The notes beneath the pieces are model-generated. The model worked only from the letters and a program-made list of their open reading frames with translations. It had not been told where the DNA came from and ran no database searches. Positions 43,331 through 53,511 of a DNA stretch of 64,000 nt are shown here, one piece after another. The DNA comes from Linanthus parryae (lineage: Eukaryota > Streptophyta > Magnoliopsida > Ericales > Polemoniaceae), in NCBI GenBank assembly GCA_023055425.1, contig JALGPY010000009.1:56172616-56236615 (forward strand), given 5' to 3'. The position numbers were made by a program, and so were the translations under genes. Numbering within the stretch: position 1 is the first letter of the stretch; each line of letters begins with the position of its first letter.

Positions 43331-46300
43331 TTACGGATCATCAAAATAGACCGGGTCTATTTTGACGACTTCGGAGGTCTCGAGATACGGCTTGATCCGG
43401 TTCCCGTTCACCCTGAAACTGGATTTGTCTTTTGGATTTTCCAGCTCGAATGCCCCCCAGGCAAAAATCAGTTTGATGATGAACGGTCCCGACCAACGAG
43501 ACCTCAACTTCCCCGGAAAGAACCGCATCCGGGTATTGTAGAGAAGCACTTTGTCGCCTTCGTTAAACTGCTTTGGCGTGATACGGTTATCATGCCACTT
43601 CTTTGTCTTCTCTTTGTAAATTTTGGCGCTCTCGAAAGCCGTTCTGCGGAATTCCTCTAATTCCAGCAGCGCCATCTTCCTCTTATCTCCTGCTAGATTC
43701 TGGTCGAAGTTGAGCAGTTTGATGGCCCAATACGCCTTGTGCTCCAATTCCACTGGTAAGTGGCACGCTTTCCCAAAAACGAGCTGGTATGGTGACATTC
43801 CCAGCGGTGTTTTGAAAGCTGTCCTGTAGGCCCAAAGCGCATCGTCCAGTCTGACGGACCAATCCTTTCGGCCGAGATTCACTGTTTTCTCGAGTATGCT
43901 CTTGATCTCTTGATTCGAAACCTCAGCTTGCCCATTTGTCTGCAGATGGTAGGGTAGCGAGACCTTATGAACTGACACGCCGTACTGTTTCAGAACTTTC
44001 GCAAAAACTCGATTGATGAAGTGCGAGCCCTCGTCGCTAATCATCGCCCTGGGAGTCCCGAAACGAGTGAAAACGTTGCGTTTCAGAAAACGCTCAACGG
44101 TAGCTGCATCGTTTTTCTGACATGCGATTGCTTCGATCCACTTTGTCACATAATCTACTGCCAGCTGAATGTAAAGATTTCCCATCGAAGACGGGAACGG
44201 ACCCATGAAGTTAATCCCCCATACATCAAATGGCTCTACCTCCTGCCACACGGTCATCGGCATCTCGTCCCGGTGTGACGTGTTTCCTGTCCTCTGGCAC
44301 CTATCACATCCCTGCACATAGTCGTGACAGTCTTTGAAGATTGTCGTCCAGAAAAAACCGGACTGCAGTATTTTATGAGCAGTTCGCGTTCCCCCAAAAT
44401 GACCCCCACACTGTGATGAGTGGCAGTGTCGGATCACGTTCCAGGCCTCGTGGGTCGGGATACACCATCTCAGGATGTTGTCGGCCCCCTGTTTGAACAA
44501 GTATGGGTCGTCCCAAAAATACTGTCGGCTTTCGGCAATGAACTTTTTCCGCTGCGACGGGGTAAGATCCTCGGGAAGCGTGCCAGTTACCAAGTAATTG
44601 GCTATGGCATAGTACCACGGTCTCCCGATTTTTACTGCCATGATGTGCTCGTCCGGGAAGTTTTCCTTGATCGGCACCGGGTCCACCTTCACGTTCTCCA
44701 GTCTGGATAGGTGATCCGCTACCACATTCTCGACTCCCTTCTTGTCCCGGATTTCCACATCGAATTCCTGCATCAGTAGTACCCACCTCAACAGTCTCGG
44801 TTTTGCGTCCTTCTTGTCCAGCAAGTATTTCAGGGCACTATGGTCGGTAAAAACGATAACTTTCGACCCGACCAAATAGGGCCTGAATTTATCCAAGGCG
44901 TACACCACGGCCAGCAGTTCCTTTTCTGTCGTTCCATAGTTGAGCTGGGCATCGTTGAGTACCCGGCTCGCATAATAAATGACGTGGCATACCTTATCCT
45001 TTCGTTGTCCCAAAACTGCCCCGACTGCGTAGTCGCTGGCGTCACACATCAGCTCAAACGGGAGTGACCAATCTGGCGTGGTTATAACCAGGGCTGTGGT
45101 CAGCTTCTCTTTCAAGTGGTCAAAAGCCTGCGGACATGCTGCATCGAAATCAAAGGGTACATCTTTTCCGAGTAAAGCGCAGAGTGGCTTTGTGATCTTG
45201 GAAAAGTCTTTGATGAATCTTCGGTAAAATCCTGCATGACCCAGAAAACTTTTGATTGCCCTTACGTTCGTCGGGTATGGAAGCTGCTTTATCACCTCGA
45301 TCTTCGCCCTGTCCACCTCGAGTCCCTTGCTGGAAATTCTGGGACCCAGCACGATCCCATCGGTGACCATAAAGTGACACTTTTCCCAATTGAGCACCAA
45401 ATTTGCCTTCTTGCATCGGATCAGAACCTGGCCCAAATGGAACAGGCAGTCATCGAAAATGTCCCCGAATAGTGAAAAGTCGTCCATGAAGACCTCCAGA
45501 TTTTTCTCGATCATGTCGGAAAAAATCGCCATCATACATCTCTGGAACGTGGCAGGAGCATTACACAACCCGAACGGCATGCGCCGAAACGCGAACGTAC
45601 CGTACGGGCAGGTAAACGTCGTCTTTTCCTGATCTTCCGGGGCTATGCAAATCTGGTTGTACCCGGAATACCCGTCCAGAAAAAAGTAATAGGCGTGGTG
45701 GGCGAGCCGGTCCAGCATATGGTCCATGAATGGTAGCGGGAAGTGGTCCTTTAGTGTTGCATCGTTTAACCTCGGATAGTCCATGCAGATCCGCCAGCCT
45801 GTAACGGTACGCTGCGCAATCTGCTCCTGGTCGTTATTCTGCACCACCGTAATACCCCCCTTTTTGGGCACGCACTGGACCGGGCTGATCCACGTGCTGT
45901 CCGATATGGGGTAGATGATTCCCGCTTCCAGCCACTTCATGACCTCTTTTCGCACAACATCCTTCATGTTCGGATTCAGTCTCCGCTGGGGCTGAATCAC
46001 CGGTTTCTTGCCTTCATCAATTCGGATCTTGTGCATGCAGTAGGAGGGGCTGATCCCCTTGATATCTGCAATCGTCCATGCGATTGCTTCCTTATGCTCT
46101 CGCAGTACTTCCAGCAGTTTCTGCTCCTGTTCCTGAGATAAACGAGACGAAACAATTACGGGCAGAGTACTATTTTCACCAATATACGCATACCTGAGAT
46201 GGCTCGGGAGCGGTTTCAGCTCCAGTGCGGGTGGCTCCTTGAGTGACGGGACCAGAATCATCTTTTGCCCGCCGTCTTCGTCCCGGTGCAAAGTGGTCCA

Positions 46301-46378
46301 GTCCTCGGCTCTCATGGCGTGCTCGCACCGAGTCTTCTCCTTTTCATCCCCGTACATGCTGTCGATCTCTTCCCACAA
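43331..46378 (-). CDS. Gypsy-2 pol: reverse transcriptase, RNase H, integrase
   Basis: A 1015-codon frame. [28 protein letters not shown] and the catalytic box V-F-M-D-D-F near residue 296, typical of Athila. RNase [12 protein letters not shown] and T-D-H-S-A-L-K-Y-L. Integrase: zinc-binding H..H..C..C ([15 protein letters not shown]), then [18 protein letters not shown] and N-G-Q-A-E-V. The first catalytic Asp of the DDE triad is Asn (codon 44210-44212, residue 723). It is in the same frame as the upstream protease, separated by one TAA at 46379-46381. Confidence 0.9.
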   Translation of the reverse strand: MWEEIDSMYGDEKEKTRCEHAMRAEDWTTLHRDEDGGQKMILVPSLKEPPALELKPLPSHLRYAYIGENSTLPVIVSSRLSQEQEQKLLEVLREHKEAIAWTIADIKGISPSYCMHKIRIDEGKKPVIQPQRRLNPNMKDVVRKEVMKWLEAGIIYPISDSTWISPVQCVPKKGGITVVQNNDQEQIAQRTVTGWRICMDYPRLNDATLKDHFPLPFMDHMLDRLAHHAYYFFLDGYSGYNQICIAPEDQEKTTFTCPYGTFAFRRMPFGLCNAPATFQRCMMAIFSDMIEKNLEVFMDDFSLFGDIFDDCLFHLGQVLIRCKKANLVLNWEKCHFMVTDGIVLGPRISSKGLEVDRAKIEVIKQLPYPTNVRAIKSFLGHAGFYRRFIKDFSKITKPLCALLGKDVPFDFDAACPQAFDHLKEKLTTALVITTPDWSLPFELMCDASDYAVGAVLGQRKDKVCHVIYYASRVLNDAQLNYGTTEKELLAVVYALDKFRPYLVGSKVIVFTDHSALKYLLDKKDAKPRLLRWVLLMQEFDVEIRDKKGVENVVADHLSRLENVKVDPVPIKENFPDEHIMAVKIGRPWYYAIANYLVTGTLPEDLTPSQRKKFIAESRQYFWDDPYLFKQGADNILRWCIPTHEAWNVIRHCHSSQCGGHFGGTRTAHKILQSGFFWTTIFKDCHDYVQGCDRCQRTGNTSHRDEMPMTVWQEVEPFDVWGINFMGPFPSSMGNLYIQLAVDYVTKWIEAIACQKNDAATVERFLKRNVFTRFGTPRAMISDEGSHFINRVFAKVLKQYGVSVHKVSLPYHLQTNGQAEVSNQEIKSILEKTVNLGRKDWSVRLDDALWAYRTAFKTPLGMSPYQLVFGKACHLPVELEHKAYWAIKLLNFDQNLAGDKRKMALLELEEFRRTAFESAKIYKEKTKKWHDNRITPKQFNEGDKVLLYNTRMRFFPGKLRSRWSGPFIIKLIFAWGAFELENPKDKSSFRVNGNRIKPYLETSEVVKIDPVYFDDP

Positions 46379-47665
46379 TTAGTCCATCTCTTCGTTTTCC
46401 CAGCCTTCGTCCACCACATCTATAGCAAAGATGTCCTCGTGGTCGTAGTAATTTGGCAGTTGCAGATTTTTGAAAACGTTGAATTTCACCTTTTCCTCGT
46501 TAATCTGCATGGTCAGTTCCCCGCTCTTGCAGTTTATCATTGCTTCGCCCGTGGCAAAAAACGGCCTGCCAAGTATGAGCGGTACCTCCCCTGCCTCCAT
46601 GTCCAGGATGACGAAATCTGCCGGAAAAATCAACTCGCCGACCTTGACCTGAATATCCTCGATAACCCCATAGGCCTGTTTTACGGACCTGTCTGCCATC
46701 TGCAGCATGATTCTGGTGGGTCGGGGTTCACCGACTTTCAAACTCTTGAAAATCGTTAGCGGCATCAGGTTGATGCTGGCCCCTAGGTCACACAGAGCCT
46801 TTCCTGTGTAAGCGTTACCTAGGGTGACCGGTATAACGAAACTGCCAGGATCCTTTCTCTTCCTCGGTAGCCCATTCTTCACACAATTTCTCACTTCTGC
46901 CGTCAGGTTTATGGTCTCGAAATCGCTCATCCGCCTCCTCCCATACAAGATGTCTTTGAGGAATTTGGCGTAAGTGGGCATCTTAGCCAAAGCCTCAGCA
47001 AAAGGTATGTTAATCTGCAGCTGCTTGAACATCTCGAGAAGCCTGGCGTAGTCCTTGCTGTCATCCCTCTTTCGTGTTCGTAAGGGGTACGGGACCTCCT
47101 TGGAAACTGGTACAGTTTCTGCACCTGTCTCGTTCTGCACTGCATCCTGCTCAACCGAGCCCTTCGGCTGGGGGCGATCGACTGTGCTGTTATCCTGGCC
47201 CGACAAGTTGCGTTCTACTTCTTTCGAATTTTCTGCACGTGCGTGGCTGGGATACGGTGGATCCTGCAGTGCCAATCCACTCCGAGTGGAGATAGCATTG
47301 ATCTGAGCCCGTGGATTGTTTACTGTGTTCGAGGGTAGGTTTCCTGGCTGTCTCTCCGTTAGCTGCTGTGCTAACTGCCCCACCTGTACTTCCAAAGCGC
47401 GCAGTGACGTTTCGGTTGTCTGCATATCTGCCGTCAAGGTGTCCATGTGCTTGAACCGGGACTCCATAGTCTGGAACATGGACTTGATCTCTTTCATCTG
47501 AGCGTCGTACTGCTGTGCTGATGGGACTGAGCCTGTTGGGCCGAGGCAGCCTGCTGAGCTGGTGGCCTGTGCTGGAATCCCGGTGCATAAACTGCTGCGT
47601 TCGGGTTTCCGTACCGAAACCCGGGATGGTCTCTCGTACCCGGTCGGTACCGGCTCGGGTCCCAC
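46379..47665 (-). CDS. Gypsy-2 gag C-terminal part and protease
   Basis: The useful frame begins after the gag frameshift near 47520 (K-E-I-K-S-M-F-Q). It contains a coiled-coil-like segment and the aspartic protease: A-L-C-D-L-G-A-S-I-N-L-M-P, then V-P-L-I-L-G-R-P-F. The active-site motif D-L-G-A-S is the usual Athila form. It ends in TAA; the next codon opens pol, so a single stop separates protease from RT. Confidence 0.82.
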   Translation of the reverse strand: MGPEPVPTGYERPSRVSVRKPERSSLCTGIPAQATSSAGCLGPTGSVPSAQQYDAQMKEIKSMFQTMESRFKHMDTLTADMQTTETSLRALEVQVGQLAQQLTERQPGNLPSNTVNNPRAQINAISTRSGLALQDPPYPSHARAENSKEVERNLSGQDNSTVDRPQPKGSVEQDAVQNETGAETVPVSKEVPYPLRTRKRDDSKDYARLLEMFKQLQINIPFAEALAKMPTYAKFLKDILYGRRRMSDFETINLTAEVRNCVKNGLPRKRKDPGSFVIPVTLGNAYTGKALCDLGASINLMPLTIFKSLKVGEPRPTRIMLQMADRSVKQAYGVIEDIQVKVGELIFPADFVILDMEAGEVPLILGRPFFATGEAMINCKSGELTMQINEEKVKFNVFKNLQLPNYYDHEDIFAIDVVDEGWENEEMD

Positions 47666-48738
47666 TGCTGCTGTACGTAATTGGTGTCTTCGGTCCTTAG
47701 CTCCTCAATGGCTGTGTCCAGATCAGGTTCTTCGACTGCTGCAACAGTCTTCTTATCCGAGTAGACTTTCTTGACCAAGTCGTGAACGATCTTGGCCAGG
47801 TTGTCTATATGGTCATCCTCTGCAGGTTCGGCTCTAGCCGCCATCCTGCGATCGTCAAACAGTCGGGTGTCCTGCTTGGCCAACTGCTTCATCAGGTCAT
47901 ACGCACCTTCTTTGTCTACGTGATACAGGAAGTTTCCCCCGGCTTCTCTGTCAATCCTGTCGGCGTTCTCCCTGTCTAGGGCATGATAGAAAACCTGCAG
48001 GATTTTCGCGTCTCCGAAACCGTGGTTCGGGCACCGTTTGACCAATCTCATGAGCCTGTCCCACGCGTCCACCACCGTGTCCCCCATCTTCTGTCTGAAT
48101 GACAGGATCTCGCTCTGTAACTGTATGACTCGGGAGGCGGGATAGAACTTTGCCAGAAAATCCGTGACACACTCCTCCCATGTGGTGATGGATCGGGGTG
48201 GTCGGGATTCGAGCCAGTCTTTGGCTACTCCATAAAGACAGTACGGAAATAAGATCAACATGAGTGCTTCTGCTTCTACCCCCTTGTATCTGAACTTGTT
48301 GGAGTAATCTTCGAATTTCCCGATAAAATCGTTTGGGTCTTCGTCGGCCCTGCCGTGAAACGGGCAGAGAGTTTGTACCGTCTGGATGGTGGATGGTTTG
48401 ATGTCAAAGTGCTCTGCGGTGATCTCGGGCACCACAATAGCTCGCTCATGCCCCCCGGTGGGGACTTCGAAATTTTCCACCAACGCCTTCCCAGATCGGT
48501 TATATGTTCTCTGGTTGCTTCGGGCAGCAAGTCCCGCTGTGACAAGCTCCTCAATGTACCGCGCCATCTGGGCTGGGGTACGTGTCTCTCGTTCCTGTCC
48601 ACCGGTTTCGGTGTTCTCGGGTGGATCTCTCTGGTTGGTTGCCATCCTGCTTTCTCGGTTTCTGCGGTTCTGTTCGGTATAGAGTTTTTCCGGGTTGTCG
48701 AGTGGTGACACCAAATCGCGAGGCAATCTGGGCATCAA
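47494..48738 (-). pseudogene. Gypsy-2 gag
   Basis: Starts M-M-P-R-L-P-R-D-L, about 140 bp inside the PBS. The retrotransposon gag domain is near residues 140-250 (F-P-Y-C-L-Y-G-V-A-K-D-W-L, F-L-A-K-F-Y-P). The frame is lost to a single frameshift near 47520; the overlapping frame (46379-47665) continues the protein. Confidence 0.85.
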
Positions 48739-48881
48739 CTTAACAGTCCTGAAAACGCAGATTCAAAAACGCAGTGAGATAAAAAGAAAAATAACAAAAC
48801 TGAAAATAAACAAAAACTCAGAAAACTAATCCTGACTACTAAATAGACCCTAAAAATTCCCCGGCAACGGCGCCAAAAACT

Positions 48882-50483
48882 TGATGCGCAAACTAACGTG
48901 CTGTCGCAAGTGTACGAATCTTGTAATACCGGGTGCAATTAGACTCGGGTGATCGTTCCCACGAGGACTGTTTCGGGTTTACTTACGTTGTCAGTTTCGG
49001 TTAACCGAGTGTAGTAACAAGGAGGAGTAGGTTGTGATTATAGTGACTAAACTAAAAACAGAAATAAAAAACGTAAACGTAAATATTTTTTGTGACGTTT
49101 TCTGAAATAGGCTGAATTGGTTGTAACGATAATAGATGAAGACTAGGCTCCAGGATCCCCTAGGGTTTCTACAGATTTCAGTTTTACGTTCGATTATGAA
49201 AACACTCAGCAGTTTCGATATCTGTGCAACGTACCAGTTGTGCAGTGACTTTTCAGATTCCACACGTAATCCCGATCCTGCAGACTTTCGGATTCTTGTT
49301 AAGCTGCCTAAATCTGCAGTCTCGGTCTAATCTTGTTAGGGTTTCTAACCTGTCCGAATGGCCCGGGTCAAATTCTCTAACAGTTGGTCTCACGTTTTTC
49401 GATGCTAGCCCTATCTCCCTTTCTCTGGTCGGTCTATCAGGGTAAGGTACTAAATCCTGGTTTTTCTTCCTAACCCTAACTTGACGTTTTCACCTACAAG
49501 CTCGGGTCTATAGCAATCCTGGGTGATCAATCCTATCATGCATAAACGATAACAATCAAAACCAGAATAACAGATATTACTTGCTGAATTAAGATAATCA
49601 TCATGAATCCATAAACGAAGTAGTCATAAAATCTGAGTACGAAACCCTAGGTTCACCGAGAACCTAGGTGAGAAGTTTAGCTACGACTAGACATAATACA
49701 AAACGCAGTTTCTGAATATAAAGAGAGAGAACGAAATCAAACTAAGTCTTCGAATCTCGAATCGCGCTTTCGTGCTCTCCGTGAATGCTCTGACTTGCCC
49801 TTCGGTTGTGCTGAGAATTGTGTTGTGTCTCCGTGTCTTCAAAACGAGTCTGGACGAGTCTTTAAATAGTGCTGTTTTCCGAAAACGCTTGTGCCTGAAA
49901 TTACGGAATCTGCCATCGGTCCACCGCCTTTGACCAAAAAGTCAAAACTGGTTGCGTATATACGCAGGGTTGCGTATATACGCAACCAGAGCCTTCCAAC
50001 CAACCCCCCATCTCCCTCCCTGCCTGCGTATATACGCAAGGCTGCGTATATACGCAGGCCTGCGTATATACGCAGGCAGGGGGTGGAGATGTGGGCCCCA
50101 CTTGGTCCTTTGGTGGGCCAGGTTGGTCCCCTGGGTCCCATTCTTCTGCCTGACGCTCCCGGTTTGCCTCTTCGGTGTTCTCCTGCTTTTCCGTGTTTTC
50201 GTCGTGTCCCGGTCTTGTGCACGTTTCCCGAGACGGTCCCGGCTTGGTCCCGACACGCTTCCCGATGCACCTCCCGAACCTGTTCCTGAAAAGGCAACAC
50301 GAACGAAAACCCGCGATCATATCCAAATATAGCGATAAATAAGCAGAAATCCAGGAAGTACAAATAAACGTCTCGTTCTAGATTCCCGAGGCATCCTGAG
50401 GCCTTTTCCGGCAAAAACCGCTATTTCCGACACAAATACTCGTGAAATCAGGCTAAAAGATAACCCTTAATTGGGCGTTATCA
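48882..50483 (-). repeat. Gypsy-2 5' LTR
   Basis: 1602 bp. It holds five perfect copies of TGCGTATATACGCA (49953-49966, 49971-49984, 50025-50038, 50043-50056, 50061-50074) against two in the other LTR. The LTRs otherwise differ at only a small number of sites. Confidence 0.92.
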
Positions 50484-50488
50484 GGTCT

Positions 50489-51570
50489 CAAACAGGCCCC
50501 TCGTGCCTGGTTTGAGCGTTTTACTACCTTTTTTGTTTTCTTTAGGCTTTCATGCCTCTCATGCCGACAGCTCTTTATTTATCCGACATCACAACAACAA
50601 ACTTACTATTTTGTTGTTTTACGTCGACGATATAATAGTCAGAGGGAATGACTCTCCCTACATTTCCACATTAATTTCTAAACTTAATCAACAATTTGAT
50701 ATGACTAATTTGGGGCCCTTAACCTATTTTCTGGGTCTCCAAATTTCTCGAACTTCTGCTGGTATTTTACTTCATCAAGAAAAGTACATTTGTGATCTCT
50801 TAAAACGTTTTAACATGTCTACATGCAAACCAAGCCCTACCCCTTTAGCTGTTGGTATCAAATACCATATTTCTCAAGGAGAACCTCTCCCTGACCCATC
50901 TTTTTGCCGCCAACTTCTAGGCGCTTTACAATATTTAACTTTTAGTCGCCCGGACTTAGCCTTTGCGGTTAATCATCTGTGTCAATTTATGCACGCTCCC
51001 ACCACCGCTCACTTAAGCGGTGCCAAGCGTGTTCTTCGTTACTTACAAGGGACCAAAACACATGGGTTGTTCTATCAAAAGGGCCACCTTCCTCTTCAAG
51101 TTTTAACCGATGCAGACTGGGCTGGTGACCCTACCGATTGTCGGAGCACAACTGACCTTATTGTTTTACTTGGGCCTAATCCTGTACATCGGTCCGCTAA
51201 GAAACAACCTACTGTGGCCTGATCTTCCACAGAGGCTGAATATCGGGCCCTTGCTACTGCTGCAGCTGATACTTCCTGGTTTTGCTATTTATTTAATGAC
51301 TTGGGTTTTATCATTCCACAACCTCCTACTATTTGGACTGATAACTGCTCCGCTCTTTCTCTAACCGCAAATCCCCTTTTTCATGCCCGCACTAAACACA
51401 TTGAGCTAGATTATCACTATATTAGAGAAAAAGCCCTTCGCAAAGAACTAACTATTTCATTCGTTTCAGGTAAAGATCAATTGGCGGATGTTTTCACCAA
51501 ATCCCTCCCGGTCGCTCAATTTGAAAACTTCAAGACTAAACTGATGGTGGTTGCTCCCCCATCCGTTTAA
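50489..51570 (+). pseudogene. Copia-2 RT C-terminus and RNase H
   Basis: Resumes exactly at K-Q-A-P-R-A-W-F after the GGTCT duplication. After a frameshift near 50560 it reads L-F-Y-V-D-D-I-I (RT catalytic Asp pair), Y-F-L-G-L-Q-I-S, and RNase H L-T-D-A-D-W-A-G. A TGA at about 51220 is followed in frame by S-S-T-E-A-E-Y-R-A-L, and R-T-K-H-I-E-L-D-Y-H-Y-I closes the domain. Confidence 0.85.
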
Positions 51571-51581
51571 GGGACGGTATT

Positions 51582-51980
51582 AAGCAAATAAAGCTTTGGG
51601 CCTCTCAATATTGGACTTCCTCATAAGACTGCAATTTGGGTCTCAAGTTTATGGGCTTTCTATGAAGACTCAAGCCCATTACCTTCTCAGAAATATCAAC
51701 CCCGCTTGCCTCGATCTTTCATCTAGCTTTCTCTAGAATCTTCATTAGGGTTTCACAACGTTTAAGTGTACGAAAATCCAACTGTAATATTTGTTTCATT
51801 TGTACCGTTAGATCAAGATCCAACGGATCTATTTAGCTGTATTTATTTATCTTATCACCGACGTTTCAGATTAATGAGAAATACATTCATTCACCTATTC
51901 ATTACCTTATCTCTTCGTTATTGCTCTGTATTATTCATCTTCCTTGTTTCATTCTTCATGAAGAACTAAATCTTCTTTCA
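51582..51980 (+). repeat. Copia-2 3' LTR
   Basis: Follows purine tract AAGGGACGG and ends CTTCTTTCA. It is followed by GTTTTATCTGAGCAA, faintly like the PBS after the other LTR. Confidence 0.85.
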
Positions 51981-52071
51981 GTTTTATCTGAGCAACCTCA
52001 TCTAGTGCCCGAGTTCACTCACTAAGTGAAATTAGTCTAGTCTAATTCTCTGGCAAGCCTCTTCTGAGTCC

Positions 52072-53497
52072 TGTAGGGTTTTGATTCATGGATGCGCAAC
52101 GGAAGCATAAACAAACATAAAACCATGCAAAACCCTCCAAGGATCACAAGTCAAGAGACATAACGATGGTAAGGGTTAGAAATCATAAACACACCTTAGG
52201 GTTCTCCTTTGATGACTTCAAACGCGAATTGTGTCACGTTCTCTATAGTTGATCCACGCCTAGAGTTGATCCTAGATCTCCCAAGTCCTTGGTGCTAGCC
52301 CGGAAGAGGAAGAGGAAGAAGAATCACGCAAAACGAGACCCAAAAGGAGGGTCTCGGCCTCCTTTGGCCGACGGGGACGGGGCGGCGGCAAGGGGGCGGT
52401 CGGGCTCCCTTGTTGCTTGCTCTCTCTCCTTTTGTTCTCTCCCACTCTTTGTTATGTTCAATTATGAGCATAAGTTATGTGGGAAGGAAGGAAGGAAGGT
52501 CCTTTATATAGTCCAACAACTCCTTGTTGACTACCTAAAGGACTTATTCTAGTCCTACTAGAATTCAATTTAGTCCCTTGCAAATTAGTCCCTACTAAGT
52601 TTGCAAGGTTTTGCAAAGTGATCCTTCTAATTAATTAATCCAATTAATTAATTCCCAAATCTAGTTCAACTCTATGTAGCGTGTGACCCCATAGGTTCTA
52701 TCTAGTTGGTAGCAACTATTTGCTAATATGGAGCGGTCTCTAGCAAAACATCCATTCTAGCCAACTAATAGAATAGTCATCTTGACAACCTTTGTACAAG
52801 TAATTGTCTCATCCCTTTGTCTCTATATCCGGATTGGACACGAGACATACAAGTCACACTCGTATATCCAATCCATTGTTTCTCGATCCATGGGAATAGC
52901 CTTATTCGTGCAAATAACATCAATATCCCATATTGATTTATTTGAGTCTGGCCAGACATTCTATAAGCACTATCCCTCGAGTGGCCTAGGATATTTTCTC
53001 CCGTTATGTGGGAGGAAAAATTCTATCTACGTCCACTACGATCACTAAGCTTGATTCTTATTGTATCTAGTACACGCCTTTATGACTACCCAGTTACGGT
53101 GTAGCGTTTAACGCTACCAAGATCACAATAATCCACAACTAGAATATCTAGTGACTTCAAGTCTAAGGATGACAATACCATTGCACCGCGAGAAGCACTT
53201 GTGACTCAACATAACGTGTATGTAGCCTTCTCGGAGATGGGTCAATCCAGTGTAACATTCCCTAATGCACACCTATGTGTTGGATCGTGATATCTCCATA
53301 TCAATCCAACCCCATACTAGTCTATAGATGATTGTCCCATTTAATCATTATACTTGACTAGGGATATTTAAGATAAACAACACAATTGTAAATCTAAGGA
53401 CTTCATTATATTAAATATCCAATAAATAATAAATGAATTTTTAGCCACAAATAAATTCATACTAAACTAGATTGCCTCTAGGGCATCTATTCCAACA
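52072..53497 (-). repeat. Copia-3 3' LTR
   Basis: 1426 bp, starting TGTTGGAATAGATGCCC on the minus strand directly after the purine tract AAGTGGGAGAC. It is clearly diverged from the Copia-4 LTRs. Confidence 0.85.
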
Positions 53498-53511
53498 GTC
53501 TCCCACTTGAA

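Larger units (their letters stand above)
36953..50483 (-). mobile_element. Gypsy-2: Athila-like Gypsy element, inverted relative to Copia-2
   Basis: 13.5-kb element. On the minus strand the 5' LTR is 50483-48882 (1602 bp) and the 3' LTR 38514-36953 (1562 bp), both TGATAACGCC...GCGCATCA. Perfect TSD GGTCT at 36948-36952 and 50484-50488. The PBS TTGGCGCCGTTGCCGGGGA (near 48860-48878) is the tRNA-Asp type used by Athila elements. The purine tract GTGCGGGGGTATT precedes the 3' LTR. Order: gag, protease, RT-RNase H-integrase, long spacer, extra ORF, spacer, 3' LTR. The LTRs are very similar except for palindrome copy number, so it is fairly young. Confidence 0.93.
21092..51980 (+). mobile_element. 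Copia-2: old Ty1/Copia element split by two Gypsy insertions
   Basis: 5' LTR 21092-21488 and 3' LTR about 51582-51980. PBS TGGTATCAGAGC is at 21489-21500; a purine tract AAGGGACGG precedes the 3' LTR. The four coding pieces (21502-22443, 22532-23764, 36032-36952, 50489-51570) follow Copia order and resume exactly across each Gypsy insertion. Without the two inserts and their duplicated TSDs it is about 5.1 kb. Coding sequence has many frameshifts and stops. No clean TSD is seen around the element itself. Confidence 0.88.
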
